Counted from the stretch's first letter, positions 17,974-27,570 are shown. The stretch is DNA of 64,000 nt from Aquabacterium sp. J223 (GCF_024666615.1 NZ_CP088297.1:1550001-1614000), one strand, 5' to 3'. The notes: generated by a model from the letters alone, not told the origin. Translations and numbers: made by a program.

Positions 17974-19133
17974 GCCGGGGGTCGTTGCGAGGGGCGGTGG
18001 CCATCCTGGGCACCGGTCTGGCCGGCATGGGCGACGCCGGCGGGCGCAGCGAGCAGGACATCATCGCGCAGGCGGCGCACAAGGCCGTCGCGGCCAGCGG
18101 GCTGCGCCTGCCGCAGATCGACGGCCTGATCACCAGCAGCCTGACCTCGCCGTGGTGGGCCATGCGCATGGCCGAGTACCTGGGGCTGCGCCCGCGCTTC
18201 ACCGACACCACCATGTTCGGCGGCTCGTCCTTCATCGCCGACCTGCGCGTGGCCGCGCTGGCCATCGAGGCCGGCGAGTGCGACAACGTGCTGGTGTGCT
18301 ACGGCAGCACGCCGCGCAGCGCGCCCAGCAGCTCGCAGATCAACGCCATGCGCGCGGCGCTCGACCCGCAGCCCTACGAGCACCCGTACAAGCCGTTCAA
18401 CCCGGTGTCGGCCTATGCGATGGCGGCGGCGCGCCACATGCACGAGTACGGCACCACGCGCCGCCAGCTGGCCGAGGTGGCGGTGGCCGCGCGCCAGTGG
18501 GCGCAGCGCAATCCCGACGCCTTCTCGCGCGGCCCGCTGTCCATCGACGACGTGCTGGGCGCCAAGATGATCTCCGACCCGCTCACCGTGCGCGACTGCT
18601 GCCTGGTCACCGACGGCGCCGGCGCCTTCGTCCTCACCCGCGCCGACCGCGCCCGCGCGCTGCACCCCAAGCCGGTGTACGTGCTGGGCAGCGGCCATGC
18701 GCACTGGCACCGGCAGATCTCCTGCATGCCCGACCTGACCGTGACCCCGGCGCTGGAGTCCGGCCGCAAGGCCTTCGCCGAGGCCGGCCTCACGCCGGCG
18801 GACATCGACGTGGTCGAGCTGTACGACGCCTTCACCATCAACCCCATCCTCTTCCTGGAAGACCTGGGCTTCTGCGCCAAGGGCGAGGGCGGTCACTTCG
18901 TCTCGGGCGGGCGCATCGCGCCCGGCGGCGACTTCCCGATGAACACCAACGGCGGGGGGCTGTCGTGCACCCACCCGGGCATGTACAGCATCTTCCTCAT
19001 CGTCGAGGCCGTCGCCCAGCTGCGCGCCGAAGGCGGCGAGCGCCAGGTGCCGGGCGTGGACGTGGCGCTTGTGCACGGCAATGGCGGCGTGCTGTCCAGC
19101 CAGGCCACCGCCATCCTGGCCAACGCGCTCTGA
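17970..19133 (+). CDS. Thiolase-like (SCP-x/Ltp type) protein, probable DUF35-dependent acyl-CoA lyase
   Basis: A 387-residue thiolase-fold protein starting at the GTG that overlaps the DUF35 stop. The usual nucleophilic Cys of thiolases is missing: the equivalent loop reads TTMFGGSSFIADL (GGSS at residues 84-87). The C-terminal thiolase Cys motif is replaced by VHGNGGVLSSQ. The histidine motif (GGLSCTHPGMYS) and a YDAFT motif at Tyr285 remain. This pattern, with an adjacent DUF35 gene, is that of Ltp2-like retro-aldolases of steroid side-chain catabolism and of BbsB-type lipid-transfer thiolases (family knowledge). I infer a carbon-carbon lyase step on a CoA thioester; the substrate is unknown. 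Confidence 0.85.
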   Translation: MSRGSLRGAVAILGTGLAGMGDAGGRSEQDIIAQAAHKAVAASGLRLPQIDGLITSSLTSPWWAMRMAEYLGLRPRFTDTTMFGGSSFIADLRVAALAIEAGECDNVLVCYGSTPRSAPSSSQINAMRAALDPQPYEHPYKPFNPVSAYAMAAARHMHEYGTTRRQLAEVAVAARQWAQRNPDAFSRGPLSIDDVLGAKMISDPLTVRDCCLVTDGAGAFVLTRADRARALHPKPVYVLGSGHAHWHRQISCMPDLTVTPALESGRKAFAEAGLTPADIDVVELYDAFTINPILFLEDLGFCAKGEGGHFVSGGRIAPGGDFPMNTNGGGLSCTHPGMYSIFLIVEAVAQLRAEGGERQVPGVDVALVHGNGGVLSSQATAILANAL

Positions 19134-19149
19134 CAAGCGAAAGGTTCCC

Positions 19150-19846
19150 ATGGCAGGCATCAACAAGTTCGTGCCCGGCGTCGCCGAGGCGCTGGCCGAT
19201 GTCCGCGACGGCAGCACCGTCCTGGTCAGCGGCTTCGGCCTGGCCGGCCAGGCCGTCGAGCTGCTCGACGCGTTGGCCGAGCAGGGCGCCCGCGACCTCA
19301 CGGTGGTGTGCAACAACGCCGGCAGCAACGACAGCGGACTCGCCCGGCTGATCCGCCGCGGCCGGGTGAAGAAGCTCATCGCCTCGTACCCGCGCGGTGC
19401 CGAGATGGGCGCCTTCGAAGACGCCTACCGCGAAGGCCGCATCGAGTACGAATGCGTGCCCCAGGGCACCCTGGCCGAGCGGCTGCGCGCCGGCGGCTCG
19501 GGGCTGGGCGGCTTCCTCACGCCGACCGGCTACGGCACCGAGCTGGCCCGCGGCAAGGAGACCCGCGTCATCGACGGCATCGGCTACGTCATGGAGGCGC
19601 CGCTGCGCGGCGACTTCGCGCTCGTCAAGGCCCGCGCGGCGGACCGCTGGGGCAACCTGGTCTACCGCAAGGCGGGCCGCAACTTCGGCCCGCTGATGTG
19701 CATGGCCGCGCGCACGGCCATCGTGCAGGTCAGCGAATGCGTGCCGCTCGGCGACCTCGACCCCGAGCACATCGTCACCCCCCGGCATCTTCGTCAAGCG
19801 CGTGGTGCACCTGCCCGGCCATCCCTCGCAGAAGGACGCAGCATGA
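19150..19846 (+). CDS. 3-oxoacid CoA-transferase family, alpha subunit (frameshift near the end)
   Basis: Alpha subunit of a family I CoA-transferase (SCOT/glutaconate type), which moves CoA between acids. Recognisable parts are LADVRDGSTVLVSGFGLAGQ, the VCNNAGSNDSGLARLI segment and GGFLTPTGYGTELARGKE. The expected C-terminus (VTPGIFVKRVVHLPG) is present in the DNA but shifted by one base at a six-C run (19778-19783). Five C would restore it and end the gene with TGA at 19844-19846, overlapping the beta ATG. As given, the extra C throws alpha into the beta frame, so alpha and beta read as one 443-codon open frame from 19150 to 20478. Confidence 0.87.
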
Positions 19847-20478
19847 AGCGAACCCGAGAACAGATGGCCGAGGCGCTGGCGCGCGACATCCCCGACGGCG
19901 CCACCGTCAACCTGGGCATCGGCATGCCGGTGGCCGTGCTCAAGTACTGGCGCGCCGAGCAGGAGATCCTGGTCCACAGCGAGAACGGCATCCTGGGCAT
20001 GCGCGAGCTCGAACCCGGCGAGTCGGTGGACCCGGACATGATGAACGCGGCCAAGCTGCCGGTGGCGCTGCTGCGCGGCGGCTCGTACTTCCACCATGCC
20101 GACTCGTTCGCCATGATGCGCGGCGGTCACCTCGACTACTGCATCCTGGGCGGCTACCAGGTCTCGCAGCGCGGCGACCTGGCCAACTGGTCGCTGGGCC
20201 AGCCCGGCGTGGCGGCGGCGGTGGGCGGGGCGATGGACCTGGTGGTCGGCGCCAAGCAGGTGTGGGTGCTGATGGAGCACACCACCCGCGACGGCCAGCC
20301 CCGGCTGGTGTCCGAGTGCTCGCTGCCGCTGACCGGCCTGCGCTGCGTGCGTCGCATCTACACCGACCTGGCCACGCTGGAGGTCACGCCCGAGGGCTTC
20401 AAGGTGCTGGACGTCGTCCCCGGGCTCGACCGCGAGGCGCTGCAGGCGGCCACCGGCGCGCCGCTGACCTTCGCCTGA
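19843..20478 (+). CDS. 3-oxoacid CoA-transferase family, beta subunit
   Basis: Beta subunit of 211 residues carrying the catalytic glutamate in VHSENGILGM (SENGxLG motif), with GATVNLGIGMP near the start and VTPEGFKVLDVVPG near the end. Its ATG overlaps the restored alpha stop (ATGA), the normal arrangement of these pairs. With the thiolase-like protein and the acyl-CoA dehydrogenases downstream it belongs to a CoA-ester degradation operon. Either activation of the substrate acid or recovery of CoA from a product is possible. Confidence 0.92.
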   Translation: MKRTREQMAEALARDIPDGATVNLGIGMPVAVLKYWRAEQEILVHSENGILGMRELEPGESVDPDMMNAAKLPVALLRGGSYFHHADSFAMMRGGHLDYCILGGYQVSQRGDLANWSLGQPGVAAAVGGAMDLVVGAKQVWVLMEHTTRDGQPRLVSECSLPLTGLRCVRRIYTDLATLEVTPEGFKVLDVVPGLDREALQAATGAPLTFA

Positions 20479-20488
20479 GGAGGTGTCC

Positions 20489-21679
20489 GTGGCCGGCCAG
20501 GACATCGACGCCTTCCGCCGGGAGGTCCGTGCCTTCCTCGCCGCCGAGCTGCCGCAGGACCTGCGCCGCTCGGTGTTGCAGCACCGTCGCCTGGGCAAGG
20601 AGGAATTCCTGCGCTGGCACCGCATCCTGCATGCACGCGGCTGGGCGGCACCGGCATGGCCGGTCGAGCACGGCGGGCCGGGCTGGTCGGTGCTGCAGCG
20701 GCATGTCTTCGACGAGGAATGCGCGGTGGCCGGCGCGCCCGACGTGCCGCCCTTCGGCACGCGCATGCTCGGCCCGGTGCTGATGCGCTTCGGCACGCCG
20801 GCGCAGGTGTCGCGCTTCCTGCCGCGCATCCTGCGCGGCGACGACTGGTGGTGCCAGGGCTACTCCGAGCCGGGCGCGGGCTCCGACCTGGCCTCGTTGA
20901 AGACCCGCGCGGTGCTCGATGGCGACCACTTCGTGGTCGACGGCCAGAAGACCTGGACCACCTACGCGCAGTACGCCGACTGGATGTTCTGCCTGGTGCG
21001 CACCGACCCGGCGGCCAAGGCGCAGCGCGGCATCTCCTTCCTGCTGATCGACATGCGCTCGCCGGGCGTCGGCGTGCGGCCCATCCGCACGCTGGACGGC
21101 GACGTGGAGATCAACGAGGTCTTCCTCGACCGCGTGCGCGTGCCGCGCGACAACCTGGTCGGCACGCTGCACGACGGCTGGTCCTGCGCCAAGTACCTGC
21201 TCACGCACGAGCGCACCGGTGCCGCGCGCGTGGGCCGTGCCAAGCGCGAGCTGGCCTTCCTGCGCGAGGTGGCCGCGGCGCACCGCGTCGACGGCCGCGC
21301 GCTGCGCGACGACCCGGTGTTCGCGCACGACCTGCAGCGGCTGGAGGTGGAGGTGCTGGCGCTGGAGCACACCGCGCTGCGCCTGCTGCAGGCCAGCGCC
21401 GGCGGCGGCGGTCATGGCGCCGAGGCGTCCATCCTGAAGCTGCTCGGCGGCCGCGCCGCGCAGGCCATCGCCGAGAAGTCGGTGGAGGCGGCCGGCGCGC
21501 TGGCGCTGCGGTTCCGCGCCGGGCAGTTCGCGCCCTGCCGCGACGGCGAGCCCGAGGACGAGGACGGCTGGGCCGCCCCCCTGGCCGGCTACCACCTCAA
21601 CCTGCGCAAGATCTCCATCTACGGCGGCACCGACGAAGTGCAGAAGAACATCATCGCCAAGGCGGCGCTGGGGCTGTGA
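20489..21679 (+). CDS. Acyl-CoA dehydrogenase, full-length subunit
   Basis: FAD-dependent acyl-CoA dehydrogenase of 396 residues. The N-terminal helical domain contains GWAAPAWPVEHGGPGW. The beta domain has the FAD/substrate loop GYSEPGAGSDLASLKTRA and TWTTYAQYADWMFCLVR. The C-terminal helical domain ends KISIYGGTDEVQKNIIAKAALGL. I chose the GTG at 20489 because GAGGAGG sits 6 bp before it. It is followed 2 bp later by a second, shorter acyl-CoA dehydrogenase gene. Adjacent unequal pairs like this often form mixed tetramers in steroid and alicyclic acid degradation (family knowledge), so a joint enzyme is likely. Confidence 0.94.
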   Translation: MAGQDIDAFRREVRAFLAAELPQDLRRSVLQHRRLGKEEFLRWHRILHARGWAAPAWPVEHGGPGWSVLQRHVFDEECAVAGAPDVPPFGTRMLGPVLMRFGTPAQVSRFLPRILRGDDWWCQGYSEPGAGSDLASLKTRAVLDGDHFVVDGQKTWTTYAQYADWMFCLVRTDPAAKAQRGISFLLIDMRSPGVGVRPIRTLDGDVEINEVFLDRVRVPRDNLVGTLHDGWSCAKYLLTHERTGAARVGRAKRELAFLREVAAAHRVDGRALRDDPVFAHDLQRLEVEVLALEHTALRLLQASAGGGGHGAEASILKLLGGRAAQAIAEKSVEAAGALALRFRAGQFAPCRDGEPEDEDGWAAPLAGYHLNLRKISIYGGTDEVQKNIIAKAALGL

Positions 21680-21681
21680 GC

Positions 21682-22740
21682 ATGGACGCCTTCGCCCACT
21701 ACGACGACGACCTGCGGCTGCTGTCCGACGCCGTGGCGCGCCAGGTGCGGGACGCCGGCGATGCCGACGCCGCCTGGACCGCGCTGGTGGCCATGGGCCT
21801 GCCCGCGTTGGGCCTGCCCGAGGCCCACGGCGGGGCCGAGGCCGACGGCCGCAGCTTCCATGCGGTGATGGAGGTGCTGGGGCGCCATGGCGTCAACGTG
21901 CCCTTCCTCGGCTCGGCCATGGGCTGCACGCAACTGCTGCTGCGCCGTGCCGCGCCGGCCGTGCAACGGCGGTGGCTGGACGCGCTGGCCGGCGGCGCGG
22001 CGCTGGCGCTGGCGCACGACCCGCGCGGCGCCGGCCCCCATGCACGGCGCGAGGCCGGCGGCTGGCGGCTCGACGGCCGCCACGCCGTGGTGCCGCACGG
22101 CGGCCGCGTGCAGGCGTGGATCGTGTCCGCGCGCACCGAGGACGGCGCGGCGCTGTTCCTGCTCGACGAGGCCACGCCCGGCCTGCGCGTCGAGCGCTGC
22201 CCGCTGCTCGACGGCAGCCAGGGCTGCGACCTGTGGTTCGACGGTGCGCGCTGCGCCGACGACGCTCGCCTGGGCGAGCCCGGCGCCGAGACCGAGCGCG
22301 CGACCGAGGCGGCCAACGACTGGACCCTCGTCGGCCAGTGCGCCGAATCGGTCGGCCTGCAGGCCGCGCTGCTGGCCGCCACGCTGGACCACGTGAAGAC
22401 GCGGCGCCAGTTCGGTGCGCCCATCGGCAGCTTCCAGGTCGTGCAGCACCGGCTGGCCGACATGCTGGTGGCGCTGGAGCAGGCCCGCTCGCTGGCCTGG
22501 GCGGCGGCGGTGCAGGCCGACCAGGGCGACGACACCACGCGCCGCCGCCTGGCCTCGGCGGCCAAGGTGCGCTGCGTGGAGAGCGGGCGCTTCATCGGCC
22601 TGCAGGCCATCCAGCTGCACGGCGGCATGGGCATGACCGACGAACTGCCGGTGGGCCGCCACGTCAAGCGCCTGCTGGCCATCGAGCACACGCTGGGCGA
22701 CCAGCGCCACCACCTGGCACGGCTGGCCGCGCTGGCCTGA
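21682..22740 (+). CDS. Acyl-CoA dehydrogenase, shorter second subunit
   Basis: A 352-residue acyl-CoA dehydrogenase homologue. The N-terminal and beta domains are compact and lack the GxSEPxAGSD loop seen in the neighbour; the corresponding part reads [18 protein letters not shown]. The C-terminal domain is well preserved: [43 protein letters not shown] and [22 protein letters not shown]. The weak FAD/substrate loop and the tight coupling to the upstream gene suggest one half of a heteromeric dehydrogenase. This is inference from order and sequence; activity on its own cannot be excluded. Confidence 0.92.
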   Translation: MDAFAHYDDDLRLLSDAVARQVRDAGDADAAWTALVAMGLPALGLPEAHGGAEADGRSFHAVMEVLGRHGVNVPFLGSAMGCTQLLLRRAAPAVQRRWLDALAGGAALALAHDPRGAGPHARREAGGWRLDGRHAVVPHGGRVQAWIVSARTEDGAALFLLDEATPGLRVERCPLLDGSQGCDLWFDGARCADDARLGEPGAETERATEAANDWTLVGQCAESVGLQAALLAATLDHVKTRRQFGAPIGSFQVVQHRLADMLVALEQARSLAWAAAVQADQGDDTTRRRLASAAKVRCVESGRFIGLQAIQLHGGMGMTDELPVGRHVKRLLAIEHTLGDQRHHLARLAALA

Positions 22741-22778
22741 GCCGCCGCCGACCCGAACACCATCGAAAGCGACCCACC

Positions 22779-24887
22779 ATGACCCCCGCCCCCCTGCCCG
22801 AGCTGTCCGACACCGTGCGGCTGGAAACACACGGCCGCGTCGCCGTGCTGTGGCTGGACAGCCCGCCGGTCAACGGCCTGGGCAACACCGTGCGCCGCGG
22901 CCTGCACGACGGCATCGCCTGGGCCATGGGCAGCGCCGACGTCGACGCGGTGGTGGTGCTGGGCCGCGGCAGCGCGTTCAGCGGCGGCGCCGACATCCGC
23001 CAGTTCAACACCCCGGCGATGTTCGAGCGGCCGCTGTCGCGCGACATCGCCGCGGCCATCGCCGCCGGCCGCAAGCCGGTGGTGGCGGCCATCCACGGGG
23101 TGGCCTTCGGCGGCGGGCTGGAGTTCGCGCTGGCCTGCCACCACCGGCTGGCGACGCCGTCGGCCAAGCTTGGGCTGCCCGAGGTGACGCTGGGCCTGGT
23201 GCCCGGCGGCGGCGGCACCCAGCGGCTGCCGCGGCTGATCGGCGTCGAGCGGGCGCTCGACATGGTGCAGAGCGGCGCGGCGGTGAACGCCCGTCGCGCG
23301 CTCGAGATCGGCCTCGTCGACCGCCTCGTCGAAGGCGACCTGCTGCCGGCGGCGGTCGAGTTCGCGGCGCAGGCGGCGGCGCGCGGGGACCTGCCGCTGG
23401 CCGCCACGCGCGCGCTGCCCGACGCCGGCATCGACTTCGCGGCGCGCCGCGCGGCCGTCGCGCCCAAGCTGCGCAACGCGCTGGCGCAGCAGGCCGTGGT
23501 CGACTGCGTCGAAGCCGCCACGCGGCTGTCGTTCGAGGACGGCCTGACCTTCGAGCGCGCGGTGTTCGAGCGGCTGGTCGGAGCGCCGGAGTCGCGCGCG
23601 CTGCGCCACCTGTTCTTCGCCGAGCGCGAGGCGCCCAAGGTGGCCGGCCTGCCGGCGGGCACCGCGCGGCGCGACCTCCGCGAGGTGGCCGTGCTCGGCG
23701 CGGGCACCATGGGCGGCGGCATCGCCATGGCCTACGCCAACGCCGGCATCCCGGTCGTGCTGCTCGAGCGGGAGCATGCCGCGCTGGACCGCGGCATGGA
23801 CCTGATCCGGCGCAACTACGGCGTGACGGTGGCCAAGGGCAAGCTGAGCGAGGCCGACATGGCGCGCCGGATGGCGCTGATCCGGCCCACCCTGTCGTAC
23901 GCCGACATCGCCGCGGCCGACCTCGTCATCGAAGCGGTGTTCGAGGACATGGCGGTCAAGCGCGAGGTCTTCGCCCGCCTGGACGCGGTGTGCAAGCCGG
24001 GCGCCATCCTGGCCACCAACACCTCGCGGCTGGACATCGACGAGATCGCCCGCGCCACCACGCGGCCGCAGGACGTCGTCGGCCTGCACTTCTTCAGCCC
24101 GGCCAACGTGATGAAGCTGCTGGAGGTGGTGCGCGGCGAGGCGACCTCGCAGGAGGTCATCGCCAGCTGCATGCGCATGGCGCAGGACATCGGCAAGGTG
24201 CCGGTGCTGGTGCGGGTGTGCGAGGGCTTCGTCGGCAACCGCATGCTCACCGGCTACTGGCGCGAGGCCTGGTTCCTGGTGGAGGAGGGCGCCTCGCCGC
24301 AGCAGGTCGACCGTGCGCTCACCGACTTCGGCATGGCCATGGGGCCGCTGGCGATGGGCGACCTGGCCGGCCTGGACATCAACTGGGCGGCGCGCAAGCG
24401 GCTGGCGCCGACGCGCCCGGCCCACCTGCGTTATTCGAAGGTGGCCGACCGCATCTGCGAGGCCGGCCGCTTCGGCCAGAAGACCGGCGCAGGCTGGTAC
24501 CGCTACGAGCCCGGCAGCCGCACGCCCCTGCCCGACCCGGCGGTGGACGCGATCGTGGAGCAGTGCGCGGCCGAGGCCGGCATCACCCGGCGCCCCATCG
24601 CCGACCAGGAGATCGTCGAGCGCTGCATGCTCGCGCTGGTCAACGAAGGCGCGCGCCTCCTGGAGGAGGGCATCGCCCAGCGCGCCTCCGACATCGACGT
24701 CGTGTACGTCAACGGCTACGGCTTCCCGGCGTCGCGCGGCGGGCCGATGTTCTGGGCCGAGACGCTGGGCCTGGAGCGGACGCTGGACAAGATCCGCGCG
24801 CTGGAGCGCGTGCACGGCGGGCACTGGGTGCCGGCACCGCTGCTGGTGCGGCGGGTGGCCGAAGGCCAGGTGCGCTTCGACGCATGA
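22779..24887 (+). CDS. Bifunctional enoyl-CoA hydratase/3-hydroxyacyl-CoA dehydrogenase
   Basis: A 702-residue multifunctional beta-oxidation enzyme. The crotonase half comes first, with the oxyanion loops [15 protein letters not shown] and [20 protein letters not shown] and the catalytic pair in [20 protein letters not shown]. The NAD-binding dehydrogenase half follows, with [21 protein letters not shown], the [15 protein letters not shown] segment bearing the catalytic His, and the C-terminal helical repeats ([34 protein letters not shown]). The length and order match FadB/FadJ/peroxisomal type enzymes. It should process the enoyl-CoA made by the dehydrogenases upstream. The next gene overlaps its stop by 4 bp. 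Confidence 0.94.
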   Translation: MTPAPLPELSDTVRLETHGRVAVLWLDSPPVNGLGNTVRRGLHDGIAWAMGSADVDAVVVLGRGSAFSGGADIRQFNTPAMFERPLSRDIAAAIAAGRKPVVAAIHGVAFGGGLEFALACHHRLATPSAKLGLPEVTLGLVPGGGGTQRLPRLIGVERALDMVQSGAAVNARRALEIGLVDRLVEGDLLPAAVEFAAQAAARGDLPLAATRALPDAGIDFAARRAAVAPKLRNALAQQAVVDCVEAATRLSFEDGLTFERAVFERLVGAPESRALRHLFFAEREAPKVAGLPAGTARRDLREVAVLGAGTMGGGIAMAYANAGIPVVLLEREHAALDRGMDLIRRNYGVTVAKGKLSEADMARRMALIRPTLSYADIAAADLVIEAVFEDMAVKREVFARLDAVCKPGAILATNTSRLDIDEIARATTRPQDVVGLHFFSPANVMKLLEVVRGEATSQEVIASCMRMAQDIGKVPVLVRVCEGFVGNRMLTGYWREAWFLVEEGASPQQVDRALTDFGMAMGPLAMGDLAGLDINWAARKRLAPTRPAHLRYSKVADRICEAGRFGQKTGAGWYRYEPGSRTPLPDPAVDAIVEQCAAEAGITRRPIADQEIVERCMLALVNEGARLLEEGIAQRASDIDVVYVNGYGFPASRGGPMFWAETLGLERTLDKIRALERVHGGHWVPAPLLVRRVAEGQVRFDA

Positions 24888-25300
24888 CGGACGACCCGGC
24901 CCCGCCGGCGGGCTTCGAGGCGTACCACGCGCCCAGCCCCTACATGCGCCTGATGGGGCCGATGTTCCTGCGCCCCGAGCCCGACGGTCGCCGCACCCTC
25001 GGACTCTGGCTGCGCGAGCAGCACGCCAACCTGCACGGCGTCGCGCACGGCGGCATGCTGGCGGCGGTGGCCGACAACGCGCTGGGCTACAACCTGGCGC
25101 TGCTGAAGGGATCGGTGGTGACGGTGAACCTGTCGCTGGACTTCCTCGCCCCGGCGCCGGTGGGGACCTGGCTGGAAGCGCGCGTCGAATACCGAAGGCT
25201 CGGTGGCCGGTTGGCCTTCGGCGACGCCCTGCTGCACGCCGGCGGCGTGCTGGTCGCGCGCGCCACCGGCGTGCTGGCGTCGGCGCGCGGGCAGGGCTGA
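24884..25300 (+). CDS. PaaI-family acyl-CoA thioesterase
   Basis: A 138-residue hotdog thioesterase. The key segment is [25 protein letters not shown], with the HGG turn and catalytic Asp. [31 protein letters not shown] forms the core strands. Its ATG overlaps the preceding stop (ATGA), so it is translationally coupled as the last gene of the operon that begins at 17580. The likely task is release of free CoA from end products or dead-end esters. Confidence 0.9.
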   Translation: MTDDPAPPAGFEAYHAPSPYMRLMGPMFLRPEPDGRRTLGLWLREQHANLHGVAHGGMLAAVADNALGYNLALLKGSVVTVNLSLDFLAPAPVGTWLEARVEYRRLGGRLAFGDALLHAGGVLVARATGVLASARGQG

Positions 25301-25349
25301 GCGACACCCGGCGCCGCGTCGACCGGGCCGCATCGGGCCCCTGCGGCCG

Positions 25350-26126
25350 TCAGCGCCTGCGGTTCTTGAACTCGGCCATGAAGGCCTGCGGCTCGCCGGT
25401 GGCGAAGGCACGGCCGAACTCGCTCACGCTGGCGGCGATGGCGTCGTCCAGTGTCGACTCCTCCCATGAGCGCAGCAGCGCCTTCTGCTGGCGCAGCACC
25501 TGCGGGCCCAGGCCGGCGAGCTGGCGGGCGCAGTGGCTCACCGCCTCGTCCAGCGCGGCCAGCGGCACCGTGCGGTGCACCAGGCCCCACGACTGCGCGG
25601 TGTCCGCGTCGACGATCTCGCCGGTGAGCAGCATCCAGGTGGCGGCCGACTGGCCGATCAGGCGCGGCATCAGCGCGGCGTGGATCACCGAGGGGATGCC
25701 CACCTTCACCTCGGGCATGCCGTAGTGCGCGTCGCTGCTGCCGATGCGCAGGTCGCAGGCCATGGCCACCTCCAGGCCGCCGCCCAGACACCAGCCGGGC
25801 AGCCGCGCGATCACCGGCACCGGCAGCCGGCGCAGCGCCTCGCAGAAGGTCTTCAGGCGGGAGATGAAGCGCTCGCCGGTGGCCGGCGTGAGGTCGGCCA
25901 TCTCGTGGATGTCCGCTCCGCCGATGAAGGCCTTGTCGCCGGTGCCGCGCAGCACGAGCACGCGCAGCGCCGGGTCCTCGCGCAGGCGGGACAGCGCGCC
26001 GGTCAGCTCCTCGATCACCGGCGTGCTGAGGATGTTCATCGACTTGGCGTTGGCGATGGTGAGCGTGGCGACGCCCTGGTCCATCGACAGCTGGGCGTGC
26101 ACGGGTGCGGCGGGGGTGGTGGTCAA
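25350..26126 (-). CDS. Enoyl-CoA hydratase/isomerase family protein
   Basis: A crotonase-superfamily protein of 258 residues. The oxyanion-hole segments are present: RGTGDKAFIGGADIHEMADL, and LPGWCLGGGLEVAMACDLRIGSSDAHYGMPEVKVGIPS. The usual second acidic residue region (MPEVKVGIPSVIHAALMPRLIG) is also kept. It is transcribed toward the first operon's end and follows the CaiB gene on the minus strand, 27 bp from it, so the two are co-transcribed. The probable role is hydration or isomerisation of the CoA ester made by the CaiB enzyme. The exact reaction is not readable. Confidence 0.9.
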   Translation of the reverse strand: MTTTPAAPVHAQLSMDQGVATLTIANAKSMNILSTPVIEELTGALSRLREDPALRVLVLRGTGDKAFIGGADIHEMADLTPATGERFISRLKTFCEALRRLPVPVIARLPGWCLGGGLEVAMACDLRIGSSDAHYGMPEVKVGIPSVIHAALMPRLIGQSAATWMLLTGEIVDADTAQSWGLVHRTVPLAALDEAVSHCARQLAGLGPQVLRQQKALLRSWEESTLDDAIAASVSEFGRAFATGEPQAFMAEFKNRRR

Positions 26127-26153
26127 GGCGGCCTCTGCGGGGGTGTTCGGGGG

Positions 26154-27398
26154 TCAGCGCGCGGGGCGCTCGGCGGGACGGGCGACGACGCGATCGCGCA
26201 GCAGGCGTTCGATCTCATCGTCCGGCAGGCCCAGCTCGGCCAGCACGGCGACGGTGTCCTCGCCGCGCAGCGGAGGCGCCTTCGGCACCGTTGCGCCCGG
26301 CTGCGACAGCAGCGGGTTGCGCACCATGGGGATGGTGCCCAGGGTGGGGTGCTCGCACTCGATGCGCAGGCCGCGGTGGTGCACCTGCGCGTCGGCGAAG
26401 ACATCGGCCAGCGTGTTGATCGGCCCCCACGGCACGCCGGCGGCGGTCAGCGCGTCGGCCCAGTCGCCACGGGTGCGCGTGGCCAGCACCTCGGTGAGCA
26501 GCGGCCGCAGCTCGGCCAGGTGGCGGATGCGCCCGGCGTTGGCGGCGAAGCGTGCGTCGGTGGCCAATGCCTGCAGGCCGGCCACCTCGCAGAAGCGGCG
26601 GAACTGCTCGTCGTTGCCGATGGCGAGGATGAGGTGACCGTCCGAGCAGGCGAACACCTCGTACGGCGCGCAGTTGGGGTGCGCGTTGCCGCTGCGCTGC
26701 GGCACCTGCTGCGACACCAGGTAGTTCGATGCCTGGTTGGCGTTCAACGCCACCGCCACGTCCAGCAGCGCCAGGTCGATGTACTCGCCCTGGCCGGTGG
26801 CCTGCCGCTGAACAAGGGCCGCCAGCACGGCGGTGGTGGCGTACATGCCCGACATCAGGTCGATGACGGCCACCCCGCTGCGCAGCGGGCCCGCGCCGGC
26901 CATGCCGTCGGCCGGGCCGGTGTAGCTCATCAGCCCGCCCATGCCCTGGAAGACGTAGTCGTAGCCGGGCTGACCGGCCATCGGCCCGCTCTGCCCGAAG
27001 CCGGAGATGGACAGGTAGATCAGCGCCGGGTTGAGGCGCCGCAGGTCGTCGTAGCCCAGGCCGTAGCGGGCCAGCGTGCCGGCCTTGTAGTTCTCCACGA
27101 CCACGTCGGCCTCGCGCGCCAGCCGGCGCACGAGTTCGCCGCCCTGCGGGCTGGCGAAGTTGATGGCGATGGAACGCTTGCCGCGGTTGCAGCACAGGTA
27201 GTAGGCGGAGAAGCCGTCGGCCGGATCGCTGCCGTCGAGATAGGGCGGACCCCAGCCGCGTGTGTCGTCGCCCGCGCCGACGCTCTCGACCTTGATGACC
27301 TCGGCACCGAGGTCGGCCAGGTTCTGGGTGCACCAGGGGCCGGCGAGGATGCGCGACAGGTCCAGGATCTTGGTGCCGCGAAGGGCGGTGTGCAGCAT
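26154..27398 (-). CDS. Family III CoA-transferase (CaiB/BaiF)
   Basis: A 414-residue CaiB/BaiF CoA-transferase. Typical segments are LRGTKILDLSRILAGPWCTQNLADLGAEVIKVE, the GWGPPYL and NRGKRSIAINF loops, VENYKAGTLARYGLGYDDL carrying the catalytic Asp region, and GPINTLADVFADAQVHHRGL at the C-terminus. The start ATG at 27398 gives the normal MLHTALRGTKIL. The 275-bp promoter region upstream, shared with the divergent Bug genes, carries the palindromic operator and an extra half-site nearer this gene. It probably activates the imported acid. Confidence 0.93.
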   Translation of the reverse strand: MLHTALRGTKILDLSRILAGPWCTQNLADLGAEVIKVESVGAGDDTRGWGPPYLDGSDPADGFSAYYLCCNRGKRSIAINFASPQGGELVRRLAREADVVVENYKAGTLARYGLGYDDLRRLNPALIYLSISGFGQSGPMAGQPGYDYVFQGMGGLMSYTGPADGMAGAGPLRSGVAVIDLMSGMYATTAVLAALVQRQATGQGEYIDLALLDVAVALNANQASNYLVSQQVPQRSGNAHPNCAPYEVFACSDGHLILAIGNDEQFRRFCEVAGLQALATDARFAANAGRIRHLAELRPLLTEVLATRTRGDWADALTAAGVPWGPINTLADVFADAQVHHRGLRIECEHPTLGTIPMVRNPLLSQPGATVPKAPPLRGEDTVAVLAELGLPDDEIERLLRDRVVARPAERPAR

Positions 27399-27465
27399 GC
27401 CGTCGTCTCCAGCACATCGAATCGTTCCAGTGTAGGAACGCCCGTCCGCCCGGGCCAGTCGAGAA

Positions 27466-27475
27466 ATTCGAAGCG
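27466..27475 (-). promoter_or_regulatory. Operator half-site before the CaiB gene
   Basis: ATTCGAAGCG matches one arm of the full palindrome 62 bp away. The opposite arm is poorly kept. It sits 67 bp upstream of the CaiB start, so it could be a secondary site for the same regulator. Confidence 0.5.
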
Positions 27476-27536
27476 CGTCTGAGGCTGGCTCGAAGGCCCG
27501 CGGTGCGGCACGCGCCGCCGCCATCGGCGTTCGTCC

Positions 27537-27570
27537 GATTCGAAGCGCCGCTTCGAATCTTTGCGATCGC
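27537..27570 (+). promoter_or_regulatory. Palindromic operator, copy B, before the Bug gene pair
   Basis: GATTCGAAGCG-C-CGCTTCGAATC (27537-27559) is a perfect 23-bp palindrome. TTGCGATCGC follows at 27561-27570, with the same 13-bp offset from the centre as in copy A at 17454. ACTAGACT near 27587 may be the -10 region. The divergent CaiB gene starts at 27398, and the first Bug gene at 27673. Confidence 0.78.

Noticed and set aside
17601..19783. Six-C runs as phase-variation switches
   Set aside because: Runs of six are short for slipped-strand switching, the genes are metabolic rather than surface genes, and similar one-base faults occur outside runs (modC, porin). Sequencing error is simpler.
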